In this document: piece after piece, positions 1-7,135 of the stretch | Numbering within the stretch: the first letter of the stretch is position 1 | Layout of the letters: each line of letters begins with the position of its first letter | NCBI GenBank assembly: GCA_903854075.1 | Contig: CAINVI010000259.1 | Coordinates: forward strand, 1-8,988 | Direction: 5' to 3' | DNA from: Candidatus Pollutiaquabacter sp. | Lineage (GTDB): Bacteria > Bacteroidota > Bacteroidia > AKYH767-A > 2013-40CM-41-45 | Length of the DNA stretch: 8,988 bases | Notes under the pieces: model-generated | What the model was told of the DNA's origin: nothing | Database searches by the model: none | What the model saw: the letters and a program-made list of their open reading frames with translations, nothing else | Translations under genes and position numbers: made by a program

Positions 1-1154
<1,154 letters not shown>

Positions 1155-1188
1155 CTACGTAGTAAGACGGGCCTAACCAACGGAAACT

Positions 1189-1196
1189 TACCTTTG
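1189..1196 (+). promoter_or_regulatory. Predicted -7 box for the lipoprotein gene
   Basis: TACCTTTG is an exact match to the Bacteroidota -7 consensus TAnnTTTG and lies 42 bases before the ATG at 1239. No convincing TTTG -33 element is seen 17-23 bases upstream, so the call rests on one box and its placement. It sits back to back with the proS promoter in the same divergent spacer. The last three bases are a TTG in frame with the lipoprotein gene; I take it as part of the promoter rather than as a start codon. Confidence 0.4.
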
Positions 1197-1238
1197 AAAC
1201 CGCCAAACGGAACCACACTACGATTCATCCTTCGCGCC

Positions 1239-2942
1239 ATGAAAAAATCAGCCTTCCTCTTCGTAATCGCCATCAGCGCCTTTTTAGGATCCTGCTCCTC
1301 GACCTATTATGCCGGAACCGCTAACGATGACGTCTATTATTCTTCTTCGGATGAGCGTCCGTACACGCCCGCAACTTCCGGCACTTCCTCCGGTGGCAGC
1401 TATAGCACGGCGGATCAATATTCAACCCAGGGCTCCAATTACACCCCTTCGACCGACAATTACGCGCCGGCCAATGCTGATCCGGCTACGGACAACAACA
1501 ACGGGGCAGAATATTATTCCGACAGCTACTCCTCCAACGACGGTAACGGCAACTCGTACGTCACCAACAACTATTACTACGATCAGGACGATTATTACGA
1601 CTACGCGTACACAGCGCGTCTGCGCCGCTACTATTCTCCCTATTACGGCTACAATTATTACGATCCGGTGTACACGAACAGCTACTGGTACGATTACAAC
1701 CCGGTGAGTTTCGGCGTGAGCATTTATTCCGGCTACAGCTGGTGGGCACCTTCGTCGTTTTACTATTCTCCGTTCGTGTACTCCCCCGGCTTTTCAGTCG
1801 GCATCAACATCGGCTGGGGAACGCCGTGCTACTCCACCTGGGGTTATTCCGGTTTTTATTCTCCGTTCTATAGTCCATGGAATTCCTGGTACTCCCCGTA
1901 CTCGTATTGGGGTGGTTATAACAACGGCTACTGGGCCGGTTATCAGCACGGCTACTACGATGGATCCTGGGGCCTGGCCAATCCGTATTACTACAACAGC
2001 TACGACGGCAATTTCCACTACGGTCCGCGCGGCGCCTCCGCGGTCGATAACTCTCCTCGCCCCGGCGGATCGCGAGAGTTTGGTTTTGGTAAAACGACCA
2101 GCATTGGTGGTAAATACACGGAAGCGGTAAATGCAGGTCGCATTTCCAAACCGGATCCTGCTATGCCTGTCTCCAGCGATGGATTGGGACGTCCTTCGGA
2201 TCCTGTGAAAAACAATGGCACTGCACCCTCTACTATCGGAAGACCATCGATCGAAAATCCATCAAAGGATCAAGGTCGTGGCACCATCGGAGCGCCCAAC
2301 ACCGGCACACCTTCAAAAGATGACGGCCGTGGCAATACTAATTTTGGTCGCCCCAATACGGGCACACCTGTCAAAGACGACAGCCGTTCCAACGATAACT
2401 TCGGTCGTCCGAGTAACACTGCGCCGTCAAAAGACAACGGGCGCTCCAACGATAACTTCGGTCGTCCGAGTAACACTGCGCCGTCAAAAGACAACGGTCG
2501 TTCCAACGATAACTTCGGTCGTCCGAGCAACACTACGCCGTCAAAAGACAACGGGCGTTCCAACGACAACTTCGGTCGTCCGAGTAACACCGCGCCGTCA
2601 AAAGACAACGGTCGCTCTAACGATAACTTCGGTCGTCCGGACAACAGCACTCCGTCACGTAGCAACGATCGCGTAAATCCGACAACACCTTCACGCAACG
2701 AAGGCCGCTCGCCTGAATTACGCACCGCTCCGTCACGGCAAGTAGCTCCATCGAAAGCCGATCCAGGGCTGCAAAGCGCACCCAAACGTCAGCCTTCCAT
2801 GGAAATGCCACGCAACCGCGAACAACAGCAATCGCCCACGTTCCAGCCACGTAACGAACCCAAGCAATTCAAGCCGTCCAGTCCGGCACCGCAGCGTAGC
2901 AGCTCACCTTCATCCGCTCCTGCACCGTCCCGTCGTCGATAA
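1239..2942 (+). CDS. Tyr/Trp-rich lipoprotein with 19-residue tandem repeats, unknown function
   Basis: I do not recognise a named family. The 567-residue product starts at the ATG at 1239 (MKKSAFLFVIAIS), which begins a clean lipoprotein signal. The lipobox is L16-G-S-C19, so the mature protein should be acylated on Cys19 and held in a membrane, probably the outer one. An in-frame TTG at 1194 would add 15 residues ahead of the signal and overlaps the -7 box, so I rejected it. Residues 20-105 are rich in Ser, Thr, Asn, Asp and Tyr. Residues about 106-265 are dominated by Tyr, Trp, Gly, Ser, Pro and Asn, with few Lys or Leu. Residues about 333-482 hold repeats of the FGRPSNTAPSKDNGRSNDN type. 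The tail (483-567) is rich in Pro, Ser, Arg and Gln and ends in RRR. Most of the chain is probably disordered, apart from possible aromatic clustering. The barrel gene follows 54 bases downstream on the same strand. A structural or adhesive surface role is speculation. Confidence 0.85.
   Translation: MKKSAFLFVIAISAFLGSCSSTYYAGTANDDVYYSSSDERPYTPATSGTSSGGSYSTADQYSTQGSNYTPSTDNYAPANADPATDNNNGAEYYSDSYSSNDGNGNSYVTNNYYYDQDDYYDYAYTARLRRYYSPYYGYNYYDPVYTNSYWYDYNPVSFGVSIYSGYSWWAPSSFYYSPFVYSPGFSVGINIGWGTPCYSTWGYSGFYSPFYSPWNSWYSPYSYWGGYNNGYWAGYQHGYYDGSWGLANPYYYNSYDGNFHYGPRGASAVDNSPRPGGSREFGFGKTTSIGGKYTEAVNAGRISKPDPAMPVSSDGLGRPSDPVKNNGTAPSTIGRPSIENPSKDQGRGTIGAPNTGTPSKDDGRGNTNFGRPNTGTPVKDDSRSNDNFGRPSNTAPSKDNGRSNDNFGRPSNTAPSKDNGRSNDNFGRPSNTTPSKDNGRSNDNFGRPSNTAPSKDNGRSNDNFGRPDNSTPSRSNDRVNPTTPSRNEGRSPELRTAPSRQVAPSKADPGLQSAPKRQPSMEMPRNREQQQSPTFQPRNEPKQFKPSSPAPQRSSSPSSAPAPSRRR
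2235..2684 (+). repeat. 57-bp tandem repeat array inside the lipoprotein gene
   Basis: Four nearly identical 57-bp units (2400-2456, 2457-2513, 2514-2570, 2571-2627) encode FGRPSNTAPSKDNGRSNDN, with one Ala-to-Thr change in unit 3. Diverged in-frame units flank them: 2286-2342 and 2343-2399 (19 codons each), 2628-2684 (FGRPDNSTPSR...), and a 17-codon half-decayed unit at 2235-2285. The identical core with decayed edges is the usual picture of a coding minisatellite that grows and shrinks by slippage or recombination in its centre. Because the unit is a multiple of three, copy-number changes keep the frame. Confidence 0.9.
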
Positions 2943-2943
2943 C

Positions 2944-2973
2944 GTATCGCACACTCATCGATACATTTTATCG
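2944..2973 (+). other. Overlapping short inverted repeats between lipoprotein and barrel genes
   Basis: GTATCG (2944-2949) can pair with CGATAC (2959-2964), giving a 6-bp stem followed by ATTTTAT. Alternatively CGATA (2959-2963) can pair with TATCG (2969-2973). The two stems exclude each other. The first could be a weak terminator after the lipoprotein gene, but the stem is short and AT-containing and the T-run is broken. TACATTTT (2962-2969) is one base off the TAnnTTTG -7 box and could instead be a promoter element for the barrel gene. Function is not established. Confidence 0.2.
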
Positions 2974-2996
2974 TGTACCCTATCAACTCTTCTATC

Positions 2997-4451
2997 ATGA
3001 AAAAACTTCCCCTTATCGCCGCTCTTCTTATTCACTTTAGCCTCGCTGCTCAAACCGACCTGGACGCTTTCCGCTATTCGCAGCGATCGGTTGCCGGTAC
3101 AGCGCGCTATATTTCAATGGGTGGAGCGTTTACCGCTTTAGGCGGCGACATGACGACATTGTCACACAATCCCGCCGGACAAGGCATCTACCGTGGCAAC
3201 GAAATCACGTTCTCTACTTCCGTCTTTACGGGTAACTCCCGTTCCGATTACCTGGGCGAAAACACTACCGACGGTCGAACAAATTTCAACATACCCAATT
3301 TGGGCGTGGTGCTTACTGCAAAGGAGAATGATCAGTCAGTGAATGCCAGCGGTTGGCAGAGTTGGAATATCGGTTTTGCCTACAACCGCTTGATGGATTT
3401 TCACAATGTGCGATCATTCGAGGGCTACAACACCACTTCCTCCTTAGTGGATTATTTTGCACAACAAGCCAACGGCATATATCCAGATAACCTGGATCGC
3501 TTCAACGAAGACCTCGCCTATCAGACTTATCTGATCAATCCGGACTCTACCTTGAATTATTCCAGCGCAGCGGCGGGCGGTAACGTATTGCAACGTCGTT
3601 CTTCGGAAACTCGCGGCGCGATTTCAGAGACCAGCCTCACCTTCTCCGGCAATTACAGCAACAAGCTGTATCTCGGCGGATCCATCGGCATTGTCGGTTT
3701 ACGTTATCGCGAAGACACTTACTTCGACGAGGTGGATACACAAAATCAGCACGACTCCTTGCAGCAATACGAATACGCCAGCTTCCTGAATTCAGAAGGA
3801 TCCGGACTCAACCTAAAATTCGGATTCATTTACCGGGCTTCTGATCTCTTCCGCATTGGCGGCGCCATTCACACGCCGACGTGGTACAACATGTCGGATG
3901 CTTACTCCAGCACCATGGCCTCTAAATTCGACAAAGGAAAAACCTATCGTTATGCTTCTCCGGATGGCGCCTTCGATTATTTCTACAAATCACCGTTCCG
4001 TGCTATGCTCGGAGCTGGTTTCATCTTCGGCAAAGCCGGCTTGCTCAGTGTAGATTATGAATTCAGCGATGCGGGCCAGTCAACGGTACGTGCCGACGGT
4101 TACGGATTTTCACAGGTGAATGCCGACATACGCAGAAAGTACGTAGGAACGCACACGTTACGCGCCGGCACCGAGTGGAAACTCGACAATGTCAGTCTTC
4201 GTGCCGGATACGGTTTCACCACCTCTCCGATCAGTGATGGCTACAAAGTGGCTGGATCCGATTTCAGTCAGTCGCGTTTCAGCGGCGGTATCGGTTTCCG
4301 CGAAAAGAATTTTTTCATCGACCTTGGCTTCCTCTATTCATTGACGAAGGAGTATCTTCAACCGTACACGTTGGACAATACATTTGTACCGGGCAGTAAT
4401 GAACGTGTGACGGGCTACAACGCCACGCTCACAGCCGGCGTAAAGTTCTAA
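2997..4451 (+). CDS. OMPP1/FadL-type outer membrane beta-barrel protein
   Basis: Predicted outer membrane barrel of the OMPP1/FadL/TodX transport family, the broad group that carries hydrophobic compounds across the outer membrane; the substrate cannot be read from sequence. The 484-residue product starts at the ATG at 2997 with signal peptide MKKLPLIAALLIHFSLAA, probably cut before Gln19. The in-frame GTG at 2973 would add eight residues before a normal signal, so I prefer 2997. Residues 34-61 contain the family's N-terminal signature, including GTARYISMGGA and the NPAG at 58-61. The rest alternates amphipathic strands and polar turns, and the chain ends GVKF with a terminal Phe, as outer membrane barrels usually do. 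Length fits the family. Similar Bacteroidota proteins are often labelled 'hemin receptor', a name with little support here. The gene is codirectional with the lipoprotein gene and converges with the next gene, 7 bases apart. Confidence 0.8.
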   Translation: MKKLPLIAALLIHFSLAAQTDLDAFRYSQRSVAGTARYISMGGAFTALGGDMTTLSHNPAGQGIYRGNEITFSTSVFTGNSRSDYLGENTTDGRTNFNIPNLGVVLTAKENDQSVNASGWQSWNIGFAYNRLMDFHNVRSFEGYNTTSSLVDYFAQQANGIYPDNLDRFNEDLAYQTYLINPDSTLNYSSAAAGGNVLQRRSSETRGAISETSLTFSGNYSNKLYLGGSIGIVGLRYREDTYFDEVDTQNQHDSLQQYEYASFLNSEGSGLNLKFGFIYRASDLFRIGGAIHTPTWYNMSDAYSSTMASKFDKGKTYRYASPDGAFDYFYKSPFRAMLGAGFIFGKAGLLSVDYEFSDAGQSTVRADGYGFSQVNADIRRKYVGTHTLRAGTEWKLDNVSLRAGYGFTTSPISDGYKVAGSDFSQSRFSGGIGFREKNFFIDLGFLYSLTKEYLQPYTLDNTFVPGSNERVTGYNATLTAGVKF

Positions 4452-4458
4452 GGCACGA

Positions 4459-6018
4459 CTATTTGCAGCGCTGCAATCCCGCGCGGGCTTTCTGATCGAT
4501 GGAATTCTGGTAATCGTGATTGCGCATCGACAGGCAGTCGTTGTAATACGCTTTGGCCATTTCCCGATTACCCCGCTTTTCATAAATATTACCGAGTAAT
4601 AAGGCGCTATTGGCGGCGAAGTACGTAGTGTAAGCTTGTCCGTTTTTCAAGGTGAGCTTGTAGTAAAAAATCGCCTGGTCCTTGCGCTCCATTGCATCCA
4701 GTATGCGCGCAAAACGATAGGTCAATTCGAGCTTATCTTTTTCCGTCGGAAAACTATCGGCAGGCACTCCTACGATGGACTGCATGGCTTGCCGATAATA
4801 TCCGCCGTCAAACAACAAGCGAGAGCGAAGCAAGATAATGTTGGGCACACTACCCGATTCCGCCTCTCGAAGTGCGGCTTTATCTTCATCAATCAGTGAA
4901 CGTCCATACTGGATACAATACTTCATGTAGCGATCATACCCGTAACGATCGTTCTTGAGCAACGACCACCACGCCATTTTTTGCCAGGCCGCTTTCACGC
5001 AATTACCATTACTGTTCGTTCGCAAAAACGTTAGAAATTCCTGTCCGGCGCGATCGTCCAGTTTGCGCAGCAGTGCCAACCCGCGGCGGTACTGCAAGAG
5101 CGGCAACTTTATAGAGGCCGATACATCCGAAGGAGTCATCAAGACGGCCAGGGCCGCATCGTTCTTACCTTGCTTCATGAGCAGCCCGGTGTACACATAC
5201 TTCAACAGTTCGTTGGTGGGATAGCGTTCCTGTAGCCGCTGCATCAATATAGGATCAGGCAACCGGTCGGGTGTTGTTGCGTTGTGCAAGGACCCCACCA
5301 AAAAAAGCACTTCATCGGTGTAGGATTCATACGGCGAGTCGGGTAAGCGACGTAAGCACGTGATCATAGAAGACATTCCTTTTTCCACGTCACCCTCCCA
5401 ACCTACGAGTTTCAGCAACCACTGATAATTGACCGGTACGGCACCCAAGACCGATTCTACGGCACCGCTGATCATCGCATTCGGCAGGAAAGAAGGAAAC
5501 GTTTTCGCGTTCTTCTCGATCAAGGAGCGACAACTGCGGAGATCGATGGCCGCGGAAAGCGTTGCCTGCTGTTGGGCATGTAGCATCACTTGCAACAACA
5601 ACAGTTCCGCTTGTACAAATCCGCGTAAGGGCTCCTTCTCCGCAACTTCTTTCTGTAAGCGTGCGGACAACGTTGCGGAGCGTTTAAAAAACAGTTCTTG
5701 CGAAGTCTCCTTTTCATCCACAAATGCCACGAGAAACAACTGCTTGCAACGTATAGCCTCCGCCATGAGATTGTTAGGGGCGCTGCGCGCTTCCTGTTCC
5801 AGCAACGGAGCTGCAAGGACGAAATGCAGGCGGAGCACTTCCGCCTGCGCCTGTTGAAGGCGATCGTTCAGTTGCAGATAGCCGGCGGCAGTAGATGAAA
5901 ATGAAACGAAGAACGTCACCAGCAGTAAACCGCCTACGCGCAAAGAGTAACGTACAGGTGAAAAAAGAACGAGGTGTAAGCTCCGGCTCTGTTGAACACC
6001 GTTTCTTACACCTCGCAT
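4459..6018 (-). CDS. Exported TPR-like repeat protein, unknown function
   Basis: From the ATG at 6016-6018 the product is 519 residues. A strong hydrophobic stretch lies at about residues 28-40 (VGGLLLVTFFVSF), then SSTAAG, so the protein is exported or anchored in the inner membrane. The rest is all-helical in appearance. The clearest TPR-like helix pairs are near the C-terminus: about 430-462 (YRFARILDAMERKDQAIFYY) and about 467-500 (LLGNIYEKRGNREMAKAYY). Such repeats bind protein partners; no catalytic motif is visible. The middle region resembles large Bacteroidota TPR proteins of the DUF3808/TTC39-like kind, but I hold that loosely. The start is doubtful. The ATG lies inside a predicted terminator of the upstream gene and gives an unusually long 27-residue n-region, while a TTG at 5943 would give a compact signal (MRVGGLLLVTFF) beyond the hairpin. 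An ORF start at 6111 would overlap the upstream gene and is unlikely. Stop is TAG at 4459-4461. Confidence 0.75.
   Translation of the reverse strand: MRGVRNGVQQSRSLHLVLFSPVRYSLRVGGLLLVTFFVSFSSTAAGYLQLNDRLQQAQAEVLRLHFVLAAPLLEQEARSAPNNLMAEAIRCKQLFLVAFVDEKETSQELFFKRSATLSARLQKEVAEKEPLRGFVQAELLLLQVMLHAQQQATLSAAIDLRSCRSLIEKNAKTFPSFLPNAMISGAVESVLGAVPVNYQWLLKLVGWEGDVEKGMSSMITCLRRLPDSPYESYTDEVLFLVGSLHNATTPDRLPDPILMQRLQERYPTNELLKYVYTGLLMKQGKNDAALAVLMTPSDVSASIKLPLLQYRRGLALLRKLDDRAGQEFLTFLRTNSNGNCVKAAWQKMAWWSLLKNDRYGYDRYMKYCIQYGRSLIDEDKAALREAESGSVPNIILLRSRLLFDGGYYRQAMQSIVGVPADSFPTEKDKLELTYRFARILDAMERKDQAIFYYKLTLKNGQAYTTYFAANSALLLGNIYEKRGNREMAKAYYNDCLSMRNHDYQNSIDQKARAGLQRCK
4463..4487. repeat. Two adjacent perfect palindromes at the convergent gene junction
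   Basis: TTGCAGCGCTGCAA (4463-4476, 14 bp) and CCCGCGCGGG (4478-4487, 10 bp) are both perfect palindromes, separated by one base. They lie in the last codons of the minus-strand TPR gene and just past the stop of the plus-strand barrel gene. CTTTCT follows on the plus strand, so the GC-rich one might help terminate the barrel transcript, but there is no true T-tract and no free loop. Function unknown. Confidence 0.35.
5961..6015 (-). terminator. Rho-independent terminator after the zinc-ribbon gene
   Basis: On the minus strand CGAGGTGTAAG (6015 to 6005) is followed by a 24-base loop and its perfect complement CTTACACCTCG (5980 to 5970), then TTCTTTTTT (5969 to 5961). The 11-bp stem plus T-run is the classic intrinsic terminator layout, placed 27 bases past the stop of the zinc-ribbon gene. 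The loop can add an inner CGG/CCG pairing. It overlaps the first codons of the TPR gene if that gene starts at 6018, which argues that the TPR gene has its own later start or that this is an attenuator-like element. Confidence 0.65.
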
Positions 6019-6041
6019 GATGAATGACTTACTGTTACAGG

Positions 6042-7073
6042 TTATTCCTGTTCGGCCATCGCTTCTTCGTCGATGCGAGCATCCACGAGAATACGTCCGC
6101 AGTGTTCGCACACGATAACTTTCTTGTGCTGACGAATGTCAAGCTGACGCTGAGGCGGAATTTTGTTGAAGCAACCACCGCAGGAATCGCGCTGTACAGA
6201 AACGACTGCGAGTCCATTACGGGTATTGTCACGAAGGCGACGGTAAGCAGCCAGCAGGCGCTCGTCAACAATGGTTTGCGTTTTATCGGAGATGCGCTTC
6301 AGCGCGTCTTCTTCTTTGCGTGTCTCTTCAACGATGGTCTCCAGCTCTGACTTTTTCAGATTGAGTACCGCTTGCTTCTCCGCAAGGATCGCTTCGGTCT
6401 CATCGAACATGACTTGCTTCACCAGGATGTCAGCCGCATGCTCTTTGGAACGCTTTTCGGCCAACTGAATCTCCAGGTTCTGGAATTCGATCTCTTTGTT
6501 GAGGGAATCGAACTCACGGTTGTTCTTCACTTTATCCTGCTGTGACTCGTATTTCTTGATACGGTCTTTCGATTCTTTTACCGCTTGCTTTTTCTTGGCG
6601 ATAAGATCGTTGAGGTTGTCGATCTCTGCTTTGATATGTTCAACACGGGTAGTCAAACCGGCCAATTCATCTTCCAGATCAGCTACTTCCATTGGCAACT
6701 CCCCGCGAATAGTGCGGATCTTGTCAATGTTGGAATCGACTTCCTGCAGCATGTAGATCGCTTTGAGCTTCTCTTCTACGGTAAAGTCTTTGCTGTTCTT
6801 GTGCAACGCCATGATGTCTTCCATCTTCTTTTCGAGACGGGCCACATCAATGATCTTTTCGATCTTGCGCGGCTGGAACATCGGCTTCTTTTCTTTCGTA
6901 GTCTTGACTTTTGCTTTAGCGATTTTCGACAGGCTCACTTCTTTATCGTTTTTTGAATTAGAACTCGTTGCTTTTACAGCCGTTTTCTTTGCAGGAGCGG
7001 CGGCACGCTTCTTGGGTGCTGCTTTTTGGGGAGCAGCGCCGGCAGAAGACTTAGAAGTTGTTTTTTTAGCCAT
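6042..7073 (-). CDS. Coiled-coil C4 zinc-ribbon protein (zf-RING_7/CT398-like) with basic N-terminal tail
   Basis: 343-residue cytoplasmic protein of the COG1579 / zf-RING_7 type, whose molecular role is not settled; nucleic-acid or protein binding is usually proposed. Residues about 70-270 form a long charged helical coiled coil rich in Lys, Glu, Leu and Ile. The C-terminal zinc ribbon has cysteines at 298, 301, 322 and 325 (CGGC and CEHC), all four ligands present. The family is usually about 240-250 residues. The surplus is an N-terminal tail (1-68) made almost only of Lys, Ala, Thr, Ser and Pro, like histone H1 tails. The ATG at 7071-7073 is followed by an A-run; M65 could be an internal start giving a family-sized protein, but no ribosome-binding site favours it. 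nif3 ends 62 bases upstream on the same strand, so the pair probably forms one operon, closed by the terminator at 5961-6015. Confidence 0.85.
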   Translation of the reverse strand: MAKKTTSKSSAGAAPQKAAPKKRAAAPAKKTAVKATSSNSKNDKEVSLSKIAKAKVKTTKEKKPMFQPRKIEKIIDVARLEKKMEDIMALHKNSKDFTVEEKLKAIYMLQEVDSNIDKIRTIRGELPMEVADLEDELAGLTTRVEHIKAEIDNLNDLIAKKKQAVKESKDRIKKYESQQDKVKNNREFDSLNKEIEFQNLEIQLAEKRSKEHAADILVKQVMFDETEAILAEKQAVLNLKKSELETIVEETRKEEDALKRISDKTQTIVDERLLAAYRRLRDNTRNGLAVVSVQRDSCGGCFNKIPPQRQLDIRQHKKVIVCEHCGRILVDARIDEEAMAEQE

Positions 7074-7076
7074 GGC

Positions 7077-7090
7077 TGTAATGAATTACA
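7077..7090. repeat. Inverted repeat just upstream of the zinc-ribbon start codon
   Basis: TGTAAT-GA-ATTACA is a perfect 6-bp inverted repeat with a 2-base spacer, three bases before the start codon of the zinc-ribbon gene. A second, looser pair, CAACCGG (7095-7101) and CCGGTTG (7129-7135), lies in the same nif3/zinc-ribbon spacer. The position suits an operator or a leader hairpin limiting translation, but no regulator is identified and a 6-bp arm can occur by chance. Confidence 0.3.
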
Positions 7091-7135
7091 ACATCAACCG
7101 GAACCAACAACTTGCCGTTCAGGGAATACCGGTTG

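Noticed and set aside
1194..1238. TTG start extending the lipoprotein by 15 residues
   Set aside because: It would put a charged segment before a normal lipoprotein signal and overlaps a perfect -7 box. The ATG at 1239 is the natural start.
2400..2627. The direct repeats as a CRISPR array
   Set aside because: Units are contiguous, without variable spacers, keep the reading frame and encode a constant peptide, so this is a coding tandem repeat.
2215..2785. Long open frames in another plus frame (2215-2676) and on the minus strand (2270-2785) across the repeats
   Set aside because: They stay open only because the 57-bp unit repeats in every frame. The lipoprotein frame has the signal peptide and a silent-site bias between units, so it is the coding one.
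2973..2996. GTG start extending the barrel protein by eight residues
   Set aside because: The ATG at 2997 begins a standard signal peptide (MKKLPLIAALL); the extension adds nothing recognisable.
1285..4260. Frequent GGATCC sites in the lipoprotein and barrel genes
   Set aside because: They fall in several codon contexts (such as GGA TCC and CGG ATC C) with no regular spacing or flanking conservation; I take them as a by-product of codon and residue use.
6019..6111. Upstream start extending the TPR protein by 31 residues
   Set aside because: It overlaps the C-terminal zinc-ribbon coding region by about 70 bases and adds an Arg-rich stretch unlike a signal peptide.
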